From the NCBI GenBank assembly GCA_963920635.1, contig OY987298.1:54291949-54355948 (forward strand): a stretch of DNA of 64,000 bases. The letters are read 5' to 3'. The notes beneath the pieces are model-generated. The model worked only from the letters and a program-made list of their open reading frames with translations. It was not told the DNA's origin and searched no databases. The DNA is from Pseudeuparius sepicola (Eukaryota > Arthropoda > Insecta > Coleoptera > Anthribidae). This document shows, piece by piece, positions 22,726 through 34,007 of this stretch. The first letter of the stretch is position 1, and the number at the start of each line of letters is the position of its first letter. The position numbers were made by a program, and so were the translations under genes.

Positions 22726-23136
22726 TTAAGGTGACATTTTCACGCATACTAACAACACAAGTGTGTTTTGGTGTTTATTTGTCAAATTATAATTTTTCAA
22801 AAACCAAATGCACCTCAAACAATACATTGTATTTAGCATACTTATATTTGGACAAAAAATCAGCCATGTCTGATGTATTGCTTACAGAAACAATGTATAA
22901 TGTAGGAGTGTACTTAAAATGCATTTCTTCTTCTAATATAAAATTACTAGGAAATTTTGGTGCATTGTTCTCGCAAGCGATACGTCAGATTTGGCTAATT
23001 TCTTGTCCAAATATCCACAATATAATGTGCTGTCTGAGATGCATTTGGTTTTTGAAAACTTAATAATTTTAAAAATAAACCCCAAAAACACACTTGAGTT
23101 GATAGTATTTAATGTCGTGTGAAAATCCCACCTTAG
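22726..23136. mobile_element. TTAA palindromic MITE, family GGTGGCAT, copy 3 (old)
   Basis: TTAA-GGTGACATT at 22726 and complement-type CCCACC-TTAG at 23127-23136 bound a diverged copy of the 13499 and 18964 elements, with the same AAAATCAGCCA and TTTGGACAAAAA arm blocks. The right TTAA has mutated to TTAG. Confidence 0.7.
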
Positions 23137-24477
23137 TTACCTAAAATCTAAGATTGTAATATAAATAAAAAAAACTCTGCTTTTACTACTAATAATGCTA
23201 TATGTATCTCGGCTTCTGCCATAGGTGAAGCATGCACCTATAGCAGAAACATCCCATCGATTAGAATTCCATAACATATAACGTCATAATTTCAACACGA
23301 AGAGTGATTGGTATTATTCATTTACCTCAAACCGATATAATTACCATCCACCAGCTGGTTTACGAAACACTTTACAATGGAAATCGTAAATGGACAAATA
23401 GCAAATGGTTGTCTAAATTCTCAACCATTCAATTTTTAATCGCGTGAGTCATGTTATGGTTTGTTTAATCGATGTTTTTCCCAGCGAAAAACATTTCGTG
23501 GAGTTGAAGTTATAATTATTGCTTTATTGTTTTTAAATTTGTTTGTCCTTTTCATTGACATTTCCGCCCATTGTGTCCTTTTCATGAAAGCACGGCAAGG
23601 TCCTGGAAAATTTAGAGACTTGGTATCATAGATGCGCCCGAGCATGAACCCGTTCAAGGTATCAGCACCGATTGGGTTCCATGTACCATTGGTTGCAGTT
23701 TGCAATCGTGTGTCGTGTGCGACTCGTAATATTCGAAATGCTATGGAAAACGAAGGACAATAGAAACTCACCAACTGTCAGTATACAAATATTTGCAAGA
23801 TGTTTTATGTTACTATTATATTTTTTCTAAAATGCAATGTCTCTAGGCATTTTTTAATATCTGTCACTGTTTCACAACATATTTATTTATTTATAATTAT
23901 ATTAATTCAATAATTAAATCTTTTTCGATAGTCAGGACTTTGAGATTGTAACAAGAAAGCTTTCCGAACTTAGATGGTGATTCATGATACTATAACCACA
24001 GAAATTATAGCCTAGAGGAACAGAAGTCTGATCAGCATGGGGCATGTGGGGTCCAAGTGTACTCTTCTGCTTGTACTCGCTTTTGCCCCTGTATTTGGCT
24101 TGAATTAACCCTACTACTGTGTAGGTACGGTTTAATTCTTTGAAAATAATGTAGAATTTAGTTTTGACACATTTTCTATTTTTTTTGCCTTTTATTATGA
24201 CATTGATTATAATAATAATTTTTTGTTATATACAGTATGAAACCCAAACAGGGCAGGTAAAATAGTTATAGGTCTATAGAATTTTGTTCGGCTATTCTTG
24301 TTAATAGATAGCGCGTGGGAATCGTAGAGCGCTACAATCTTTCAAAGCCGACGGCAGCTGCTGCTGCGGGCACCGTTGCCAATTATCTTTCATCGAACCG
24401 CCCGTCGTCGATCTTTGTCACCTTTCTTTATCTGTATTCTGTATTAATGAGGAAAATATGCATAATCTGGCAGCAAG
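23137..24477. other. No gene seen
   Basis: A 106-codon minus frame at 23454-23774 has no recognisable domain and no splice context; I treat it as chance. Nothing else is supported. Confidence 0.4.
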
Positions 24478-24714
24478 GTACAGCTGCGGTCAATTTGAAC
24501 TTGCAAGACCGTCTGAACTCTACGCCGAAATGAGGGAGACCCGGCGAAATCCGGCAACACCGCCCTTTTCTGCCCCGCACATCGCGTTTCTAAAGAGCCG
24601 ACGGTGAAAGGAAGGCAGACGAAAGGGGCTGGCGGCTAGCTATGTAGCCGGATGGCCTCTCAGAAACCCCCAAGACATTGCAAGTTCAAATTTGCTGCAG
24701 CCGTACCAACAGTT
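24478..24714. repeat. GC-rich TIR repeat, copy 1
   Basis: Ends CAGCTGCGGTCAATTTGAAC and the complement of CGGCTGCAGCAAATTTGAAC enclose a GC-rich core (GGGGCTGGCGGCTAGC, CCGCCCTTTTCTGCCCCGCAC). The whole block is present in reverse orientation at 49366-49560. It behaves as a small mobile repeat of unknown type. Confidence 0.65.
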
Positions 24715-25110
24715 GTCTGTCGGTGTCTGAACATGACCTGATTGCAGCATTCGAATTCGCGCTTGCATACATGGAAGGAAGCTGGTCTGCTCCCTTTCGT
24801 ATACCGTAGGCTATATTTTCTGAGTTATAACTTATAACAAGACGATCACGCGCATATTTGACGTTTCAGATGTTTCGGATATTGACGTCATCGGGTGACA
24901 AAAATAGTTCGAAGCTTAGTTGTAACATAGCCTAGTTATTCCTTAGGCTATGGTTGTAATTCAATTCAAAATCGGCTTTTGTGTGTTTTGGAAGCAAAAT
25001 GCATAATTTTTAATATGCGGTTTATTGTGCATTTAGGTATAGCTATTCAATTACACATTATAGAAAAGGTACAAATTTATGATTTTCCTTATATCGCCTA
25101 TGATATTATA
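24715..25110. other. No gene seen
   Basis: No coding region or repeat structure is supported. Confidence 0.35.
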
Positions 25111-26940
25111 TCCCCAAGTAGCAAAGTACCTGTATTAATTTTTTCTTACCGAACGGAAAAGTTTTATTAACGTTTTATAAGTGCTTAAAAATAGTTAATT
25201 TGCTTTGTTGTTATCGTCTCGAGTATTACCATTTTGCTGTGTGCAACTAATTTGTTCGGTAATATAGTTCTTCCAACGTTCTTTCAGCTAAATTATAGAA
25301 CGTTTATAAACTAGTTTTTTAATTGTTCTATAAACGTTTATAGTACTACGTATACGACTGCTACACGTCTGTTTAGTGGTTACAACTAAATGGTTCGGTT
25401 AGTTTTGCGTATATAACTGTTTTATAAGAACATAATTAAGCACTCTATAAATCAGCTTTGTAAGAGTTTGGCAAATCACAGTTCAGTTCCTTCCAATATA
25501 TTTTTACTTCCAAAGATGCTTTTAAAAAACTATTTTATAGAAGTACCTACTTACCAAGTATTTAAATTAACAGCATTGAAGCAAGCATAAATACCAAAAA
25601 GTGCGCATTGCAATCATTACAGAACGGTTTAGGTGTGCTCTCAACACCTAACCTAAAAACTTAGGTACATTAAAGCGTGTGTATGATGTCGTTTTCAAGA
25701 GAAAATGGGTGCATTTCGTAGGAAATTAAAGAAGAATTATCATTTAATTCAGCAAAATCTTTATTCGGATAATAAATACCTATAATAGCATTGCCAGTAA
25801 TGCTAATGATAAAATCACTTCCACCAAAGAAGATTTAAAATCAAATACCGACAACTCTTTCAGCTGTGTTGCATATGCTGCTGATGATTGTAATTTTTAC
25901 CAAAAGAAAAAATAGAGTTACGCGAACATCTGAACTATCTTAAACATCCTAAAATAAAATAAAATATGTTGTCTATATAGCATAGATAAATTATAGGTAC
26001 ATACGTAGAAAATGAAATTTTATCATGTAAAAGTTTTTTCATTGTGTGCAAGATTTAAAAAAATACTTATTATCACGATCAATATTAAATTAAATGTTTA
26101 AAATGCGTCTAGTTGCCTGTTTTATATAAGCATCGCAAGACCAACTGAAAGATTATATTATAAGTGCTGTGTGTGTGACTAAACTGTTTTATAAGAATTT
26201 ACGCCATGTTTGGTGTGGTTAGCTTACGATGGATCAGCGTCTCATTTTCATAAAATGTAAAAAATGCATTTTATAACAAAAAAATAATACTGCATTAGTT
26301 GACGATGTTTATTTTGTAGTTAAAATTACATCCGAAGCAATAATAAAAAGAAAAACATTTATTTTAATTTTTAATAAAAAAAAAATCATCGAAATCGATG
26401 TTTAGAAGAGGCCCTTAAAAATTTCACCATGTAAATAGTATACATTTCATAATAAATCTTAATTTGCACTAAAAATTATGTCGCCCCACTATGCCATAAG
26501 TAAAATTAATTATTCGTTGTACTTTGGCACAATACTCCGCCATTCTTATTGCGTCGTCCTTATTTCATCAACATTACAAAAAGCAGCTTAAGAGGTCCAT
26601 GTATGGTATTGAATAGTCTAGTCTTTTTAATGTAGTAAAGCACAGCAAAACCGTTTTTTCAAAAACGCTTAAGGAGTCAAAGAGCTTTCATGATAATTTA
26701 CTCAGGTTGTTTGGTACAACATTTATCTGTATACGTCTATAAAATGGTTATATAAATGTGTTTGCAGCTTTTATAGAACTGGTTATAGAGCAAAAACGTT
26801 GTATAAATTTGTGCCCATTTTAGCTCTATAAGGGCTCTAAGAACGCTGTAAAAACGTTTATCGGACTTCAGATGTTTTATAAGGTTATGCTCTATAAACG
26901 TTCTTACAGCTTTTATAAAACAGAAAATTGTTACTTGGGT
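25111..26940. mobile_element. Possible 1.8-kb element with CCCAAGTA ends and subterminal repeats
   Basis: The left end CCCCAAGTAGCAA and the complement of ACCCAAGTAACAA on the right face each other. Both subterminal regions carry many copies of a TCTATAAACGTT / TTATAAAAC type motif (25200-25450 and 26700-26930), as seen next to the ends of several DNA transposon superfamilies. No target duplication is clear and no transposase was recognised in the 1.2-kb middle. Confidence 0.45.
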
Positions 26941-26967
26941 CATCATACCATCCAGCCATGTTTAATA

Positions 26968-27596
26968 TACAGTGTGTCCACGGATGGACTTAACTATACT
27001 TGTAAAATTTTTTATTTTCAATTCTTCGAAAAAAGTCATTCTTCATAAAAAGAAGTCTGCTTGTTCTTAAAATAAAATTGGCATGGAAAAAGTTGACATT
27101 ACTTATACTGGGTGACCAGAAAATTAAAGAAACGTTAATTAGCATAAGAGTAAACTACCTCTATTTGTAGAGATAATGAAAAAAGTTATAAAGAAAATTT
27201 GCTCAGCGTGGTAAGCTACTTAAGTGTACAAAATTTCAAAGCGTTAGGCCTACTTCGATTTTTTTATTTTTTTTCTTGTTTTCTTCAATTAAATAATTTT
27301 CTGTAGGTAGTAAGACAAAACTTATAAATAAAAGTTACTCAGAATAAGAAACTGTGTATGATGGAAAATTTTTTGACAATCCTAGGCCCACTTTGCGTTT
27401 CCTCCAATATTTTCCAAAATACAAAGTAGGCCTAGAATCGTAAAATTTTGTCATCATGCGCAGTTTTCCATTCTGGGGAAGTTTTCTTAATACAGTTTTG
27501 TCGTACTATTTACAGAAAACCATTTATTTGACAAAAAAAAGAGAATACAATCAAAAAATCAAAAGTATAGTTAAGCCCATCCGTGGACACACTGTA
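26968..27596. mobile_element. Snap-back element, CAGTGTG variant
   Basis: TA-CAGTGTGTCCACGG at 26968 and its complement ending 27594-TA. The terminal 40 bases match apart from one change (GGACTTAAC against GGGCTTAAC). An inner palindrome at about 27300-27530 has arms with AGGCCTAG/CTAGGCC and ATTTTGTC. No coding content. Confidence 0.8.
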
Positions 27597-28676
27597 TAAT
27601 GTTTATGATAATGTTTATTTTATGAAAATACAGAAAATTATATGTGAAAGAAACAAAGTTTTGACCAGTTACAAAATTGAAAGAAAATTAATTAGGATAA
27701 ATGGAAAATAAAGTCTGGCAGTCGCGTAGCATACATATACATCTTAATAATAAGTACTTACATAAGATTATAGGTAGTTCATTTAAGAGCCTCTTATTTT
27801 AGGTATCATCTGTTCTGTTTTACGTACGTGGTTTTTTATTTTCGATAGGCATGATTTGTTTCTCGGGGATCTGGATAGATTTTGGTGAGTGTTTCAAGTT
27901 TTTGATTTCGTTTTCTTTTATTATCAGCAGCTTTCATTTTAACACATTCTGCGTCGCTGTTATTTGTAACTTTCAGTATTAACAGTAACAATGTTTGTGA
28001 GTATATTAGTAATAAGACAAGTAGGTAGGTATAGGTATACAAAATGTAAAATGGGGCATGAGGGCATGTCAATATTCATCATCCCATTTTGAAATAGCAA
28101 ACAAAACTCTAGCCGGTAAAACAAGCCGTCGCTATACAGCTGCAAATTTCTGAGCATTTCTTTCCCAAATTACAAAGCATTTGCCGACTCGGTTTTTTTG
28201 CTGTTTAAATTAATACTGGAAGAACTATACATACCTATGTAGGTGTAGCTATTTTGATCGAACGTATTATGAGAATAGCTAGTCGTACAGAAGCAGATAT
28301 TGTTTAATATTTAAACCTCTTGAAGAGTGAAGACAACAAAACATTCTGATTTTAGATTTATGTAGGTAAATACTCACGACAGTGTGTGTGATGAAACTTG
28401 GAAGTCCTCCCTGTGAATAGCCCGAATCCGCTGAGTACGTAATTTATCGCACTTAGGAAACTTGAAAGTGTGTAACGCCTTTTCACTACTGCTTTTATCG
28501 ATGCTTTTATAGTTACCGGGACAGCCCGGTACACAACATTTGTTCACCATTTTCAGTTACACAATGCTGAGCACAACAAATGATACAAGAATATGATTCT
28601 GTGAGATGTTATAAATAAACAAATAAGTTCTATCGCAAGAAGCACGACTGACATTACTTGACAACTTATAACTGAT
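27597..28676. other. No gene seen
   Basis: AT-rich DNA with short GTAGGTAGG tracts around 28020. No coding region or repeat boundary. Confidence 0.4.
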
Positions 28677-29890
28677 AGCCTCTAGCGAGGCCAACGATAA
28701 AGACAGGCCACGGCGCTAACGCATAATCGCGTAGTCACGTGACCAACTTAGTTCTATATAATGAAAGGCATTTTTGGAGATAAGTAGAAAAAACAAATTT
28801 CGTAACAATTTGGCAAGTTTTCTTTCATCTATTACATTATTGGATTTGTGCATCCAAGATTTCTCTAATTGTTTTTTCAAAATTTTCAACCTGCCTTAGC
28901 TGTTTTAGGCTGAGAGTTAAACGGCACTGCACTCACAATATTTTGGCACATTCTCAAAAATTGTTGGGACATCACCTTCCTTTAGCTTAGGTGATATTCT
29001 CTATGGGTATTTTCCTCCCACAACACATTTGTCCACTTTAATTATTGTTTCACTTTCTTGAAAATGTGTTAGCCACACATACTTAAGGGTTTTTTAGAAA
29101 TTCAATCTCAGTTGGGATTTGACGAATCAATTTTTGGCGGAAATTCTCATCCCGAGGCAAAACAAATGTTTGTTATGGCGACACTTTCTTCCTGGCTTTT
29201 GTAATATGTATAAATATAATATAAACAGACCCAATATTTGGTATTTAGGTTATTTTTTACGAAATAAAAATGAAAACTAACCTCGGTAGGTATACTGTAA
29301 AATATTGACGAGGTCTCAATTTATCGGCAGCGTGAAAGCCCATATCAGGGCGTAGGTCGACAACGAAAACCCTCGAGTACCTTACAACACTGATTTATTT
29401 CGCACAAGGTGAATGGTGAATACAATAAATACACAAACCCGAACGTGGTCAACGGGAACGGCTTCCAGCCACCCGGACCGTCTGAACTCGCGGATCTCCC
29501 GTAAGCAGTTCACTCCTCTGTGTCTCAGGCACCACTGTCCAATACTAATACTGTCCCATGTCCATAATAGTCCATTCCGGGTTCCCTATTCTGTGGTTCG
29601 GGCGTCGCGTCGCGTCGGTGCGAGCGGCACCAATACTCTTGGACGGCACGACTCCCACCCAGACACCCAGAGGCCATAATAACACCTGGGCGGTTCCCCT
29701 CCACACGCGCACTAGACACAAACTTGTTTCTAAAATATAAACTAAGACGTTTAAAAACACTTTAAATATTGAAAACTTCTCAAAACCCAAGCTGCTCAGT
29801 TGTGACAAATGACATGTAACGTCTGACTAAGATGGTCACGTGATTTTTGTGCGCCAGGGCCTGTCTTTATAGTAGGCCTTGAGCCTCTAG
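28677..29890. mobile_element. Non-autonomous DNA transposon, copy B, with 9-bp target duplication
   Basis: The body is 28686-29881 (1,196 bp), flanked by AGCCTCTAG on both sides. It is colinear with copy A at 1928-3141 and differs by small indels, for example near 29040, 29330 and 29600. Both copies share inverted ends AAAGACAGGCC and the GTCACGTGA block. Independent insertions with different 9-bp targets make the two boundaries certain. Confidence 0.9.
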
Positions 29891-29993
29891 GCAGTGACGT
29901 CAGAGTGACGTAGCGCTATTGTTGTTTGGCTTTAGCAGAGGTGGTGTTGGTGTCACTCCTTTATTACTCTCTCGATGTAGTGTGTTTTTAGAC

Positions 29994-30158
29994 ATGGCCG
30001 CGAAAAGCGATGGGAAGTTTGACATCGACAGATTTTGTCACACGGTGAGGATATGCGCGAATCGGTTCAACATTCGTTCCGAAAATGCTCATAATATCTT
30101 TACAGTTGTAGTATCATGGTGCTTATTGCATAACGGCAAGGCAATAATAACAAAATAA
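29994..30158 (+). pseudogene. Possible Harbinger-type transposase tail fragment
   Basis: A frame from ATG 29994 contains ICANRFNI, then ENAHNIFTVVVSWCLLHN. PIF/Harbinger nucleases end with a block of the type FGILANRFR...AC.VLHN; the resemblance is partial and the middle would be missing. It starts about 100 bp to the right of transposon copy B and could instead be an unrelated open frame. Confidence 0.3.
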
Positions 30159-31132
30159 AATCAACGCAGACGTTGTTCTAAGTTGTTACTAATTTGTTTA
30201 AACTTTAATCGAACTTTTGGAAAAAACGTTATTCCACAATTTGTCGGGTCCGGGTCCGACATTAAAATGACTCGCCCTGAAATGTACCAAAGAATAGCTT
30301 GGCAACTTTAATTCGAAAAATAAACCACCATAGTTATTGTATTTCTGCCATATACAATTATTAATCTCTCCATAAACGAGCTTTACTTCAGGAACCAGAC
30401 TCAGGTATCATTAACGTATTAGCGAAGCCACTGAGATCTGTTTATATATTATGTTGAACTCCGTCTGAACATGTCTCTATTTTACATTAGGCATTATACA
30501 TTTTAGGATTCCTCCCGTATGCCATAATTTGCATAATACTATCAACAGGTGACAGTCGGATTCAGGTTCTTATAGACTATATAAGAATGCAATTATTGTT
30601 GATATTTAAGCAACCGCATTTTTTGCATTTCGTACACTTTTTTTGGTCGTGAAAATTTAACACCATCATTTCTTAACCAATCCAATTAAACCCCGTTTTA
30701 GCATAATACAGGATAGTCTGCCGTCCGATATAGGGCGATTTGTACTCGATTAGGTGCGGTATAGGCATTTAAAAGTGGGCTTAAATTTCATTCCTTGGGC
30801 TATGATAATAATTATTGGGTGGCTTAGCTGATTCAGCTCAAATTTGGTATACACAACTACTATAAAATGGTTATACAGGTTGATCATTGATTGATACCTA
30901 CTCATTTTTAAACGCCCTGCCTCTGTTCGTGGAAAACCATCAAAGATCAAAGATAAGGGAACATTATTATTTATAGGAGATGATATTATAGGGTATATAA
31001 AGGAATAAATTGGCCCATTTAGCGCTTCTTTGCTAATACAACGCTAGGCGTCGCGGCGCCAAACATTTATTTTCCCAGCAACATACCAGTTATGTCAATG
31101 TTCGAATGCCCTAATATTAATTTTTCTTGGTG
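30159..31132. other. No gene seen
   Basis: No coding region or element boundary is supported. Confidence 0.4.
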
Positions 31133-31842
31133 GCTATTGCCAGGGCGGTATCTAGCCAACATTTGGGGGGGGGGGGTTCAGGATCGGCTCAAGCTTTTGT
31201 GTGGCTGGGTACCGAACTAAAGTGCGGGGCCCCGGCAAGGAATTATTTAATCCATTAAGAACAATTTTCTGAAAATTGATACGCTACTAGAATGGAATAT
31301 TTTTTTGCATGTCATTTTTTAAGAAAGTAGGCCGGGGCGATGAGTCTAGATCACTTCAGTGACGTGTTATAGAAATTAATTTCGAGTGGGGAGGGACAAT
31401 TTTTGTGAATTTCTTTCAAACAAGTTCACTTAAAATAATTCTGTAAAATGCGCCGCAGGCACAATTAGTAATAATCTATTCATAAAAGAGACTCTGGGAA
31501 TCCCATATTCTCCTAATCCATGGCACCCGCAGCCATCCACCGCCGTTCACCGTTTACTGTTGTCCAGTGTTGCCAGTTTGCCAGTTATGTTTTATTTTAT
31601 TTGAAAGCAAATTCTGATGATAAAACTGGGTACTGCACTGATTCAAAAATTTTGTTTTGTTGGCAGTTTTCTGGTGGATTTCCATACTCTACTGGGAAAC
31701 CACTTTAATAAATTATTACACTCACTGTTGCTCGGGGAGCTCTTTCTAGTGGTGGTGCAAAAGCATATAAAATGGTGGTACTTCGGGAGGGGGGATTTGA
31801 ACCTCCAAACCCCCCCCCCTCAGATACGGCCCTGGCTATTGC
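31133..31842. mobile_element. hAT-type MITE with 8-bp duplication GCTATTGC
   Basis: The body is 31141-31834 (694 bp). It starts CAGGGCGGTATCTAG and ends in the complement of CAGGGCCGTATCTGA, each followed inward by a long G-run (C-run on the right). GCTATTGC is duplicated at 31133-31140 and 31835-31842. A CAGGG start plus an 8-bp duplication is diagnostic of hAT. There is no transposase; the motif TGCGCCGCAGGC near 31449 also occurs near 47550 and 47935. Confidence 0.9.
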
Positions 31843-31859
31843 CATGGATGACGCAGAGT

Positions 31860-31890
31860 CAGTGGCGTAGCTTGATATATAAAACTGGGG
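31860..31890 (+). mobile_element. hAT-like terminus (left end only)
   Basis: CAGTGGCGTAGC followed by AAACTGGGG is a classical insect hAT left end. It lies 26 bp right of the previous element. No right end or duplication was identified downstream. Confidence 0.45.
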
Positions 31891-33128
31891 AGCTAACCCT
31901 CCTGACAGATTTTAGTACATAATAGTAAAATAATTAGTAATAATGGTGTTTTTTTTCTACTTCAAAACTAATCTTTATTTCATTTCAATTAAACTTTATT
32001 TTTTCTAATTTTCAAGGTCGAAGATCTTAAATGAAAATGAATGAAATGAAAAAACCCGAAGTAACCTATTCACAATTAAATGATCGCAATATCCGGCAAC
32101 GCCGCTGCCATTCGAAGTTATATTGTTTCCTAGCAAATGTGTCGTGGGGCACGTAACATGCGGGCATGTACGAAAAACTGCCACTGGCAACGAAACCAGC
32201 TCGTACACCTAGACAAATAATGTTTGTTTTGATTTGGTATTATGTGTATTATGCTGAATGATTATAATACCATTTGTTGTTATTATTGGTCTAGTTATAT
32301 CGAGAGTTATATTTTGTCTGGGACGCACATACCTGTATATTAACACCTACCTACTGCGCACGGTAAGGCACAGGGAACCAAAAGAGATGGAATTCGCAAG
32401 TATTGGCAGTTTGTGTGGTGGATTTTGGAACTAAAAACAAGTTATTAATTGAGATTTGGTTGTTGTTGAGAATTCGCCATGGTCTGCATGTTGTACTAAA
32501 GAAATGGACCGTGAGACTTAATGAATAAAGAAGCCCAGGAAGAAGCGTTGTTTGGGATTAACGCGCGACCGGGATAGTTATACCTATATGAAAACAAAAG
32601 ATAATGTCTACCAATAAAGAAATAGATACCCTTGATTTTACTTATCATCTCTTAATTGTAGAAAATTGTATTTGAAAAACCAATAAGTACCTATTATTTT
32701 AATTTGCCTTAGCATCAAACTTTGACTTGGGTCTCAATATGCGTTCTCCGTGGTCGTCGAACCTTGAGGGTTCAATTTCGGAAAAAAAAAACGATAGACA
32801 AGAGCGAAGCCAGAATTCGTGTAGCAATAAATTATGCATGGAGATTCGAGATTTTTCGAGGGGCGGTCAAGCCAGCATGCGCCGCGCGCCGCGCCGCATC
32901 GGCCGAATAATAATAAACGCGAAAAAAGAAAGTCTACGAGTGACTGGCCTAAGCGCCGTTTCACACACATACGCCGATATTACCGGTATCGGCATCGAGT
33001 CGGAGTGAACTCTGAAATACATACTCCCAAATAGGAATGGTTGACACATTTGCCGACCCGATAAAAAAGTCTGTAGTCGTCGCCGATATCGGCGCGATTG
33101 TCGGCTGGCTCCAAAGGCATATAAATTA
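31891..33128. other. No gene seen; GC-rich patch at 32860-33100
   Basis: A CpG-rich patch around 32870-32910 and 33060-33110 opens overlapping short frames on both strands, none recognisable. GCCGATATTACCGGTATCGGC at 32970-32990 is a short palindrome. Nothing can be called a gene. Confidence 0.35.
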
Positions 33129-34007
33129 TACAGGGTGTTCTAGCGGAAAAGTAACAGGCTCTATAACGACCGCGAAAATTTTTCCTTGGAAAAACGCAAA
33201 TATAGGTCAGTTTTGTTTGGCAGGGGGACATCTTTTGGCATAAAATTGATAGATATATCTGCAACCCCCTGAGCAGGGGTTGAACCCCTTCAAACAATTT
33301 AAATGGGAAGGGGTTCATGTCGCACACCTTTGGAAACGTTTCTCAATTCTCTGCATCAGATTTTTGAAAATCGATCGACTTTTCAAAAAGGTACACCGAG
33401 TAAAATGCAAAACATTCATTTTCAATTATTGCCTGTTATTGTTAAACAATTAAGCCGAAAGTGGTGGTCGGGGGCCGTAAGTTATAGAAAGCATGTTCGG
33501 CAACATTATTTTGACTAAAATGTAATAAAAGGAGAGGAAATTGAAACTTTTTTGTAATAAATGCTCAAAATGTTGTCCATTCACTTCCATGCAATAATAA
33601 AGATTTTGTTCAAAAATTCAAAACGCTGCCGAACATTGTGCAACATTTCAAGGGTGATTTGTCGACATTCGTTTATAATACGGAGACGCAGATCTTCTAT
33701 TGTTTAACAATACCAAGCAATAATTGAAAATGAATGTTTTGCATTTTACACGCTGTATCTTTTTTAAAAATAGATCGATTTTCGAAAATCTGATGCAGGT
33801 GTATAGAGAATTGAGAGAGGTTTCCAAAGGTGTGCAACATGAACCCCCTTTCTGCAACCCCTGTTCATGGGGTTGCAGAAAGATCTATCAATTTTAGGCC
33901 AAAAGAAGGCCCCCTGCCAAACAAAATTGACCTATTTTTGCGTTTTTCCCAGAAAAAAATTCCCGGCCGTTATAGAGCCTGTTACGTTTCCTCTGGAACA
34001 CCCTGTA
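33129..34007. mobile_element. Snap-back mariner-like element with transposase tail in its loop
   Basis: TA-CAGGGTGTTC at 33129 and the complement at 34007 bound arms of about 310 bp (GTAACAGGCTCTATAACG, GACCTATTTTTGCGTTTTTCC and complements). The loop (33440-33712) carries the end of a transposase gene on the minus strand. The arms therefore act as long terminal inverted repeats of an internally deleted transposon. Confidence 0.85.
33550..33712 (-). pseudogene. Mariner/Tc-type transposase, C-terminal tail
   Basis: On the minus strand one frame gives IEDLRLRIINECRQITLEML then HNVRQRFE. After a frameshift near 33605 another gives YYCMEVNGQHFEHLLQK. The order (IEDLRxRI, IT.EML.NV, R, C.EVNG.HFEHL) is the well-known end of insect DDE_3/IS630-type transposases. 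The catalytic domain is absent; the fragment begins where the right arm of the snap-back element ends. Confidence 0.75.

Noticed and set aside
23454..23774. 106-codon minus-strand ORF as a gene
   Set aside because: Composition is unremarkable, there is no known domain, and there are no convincing splice or start signals.
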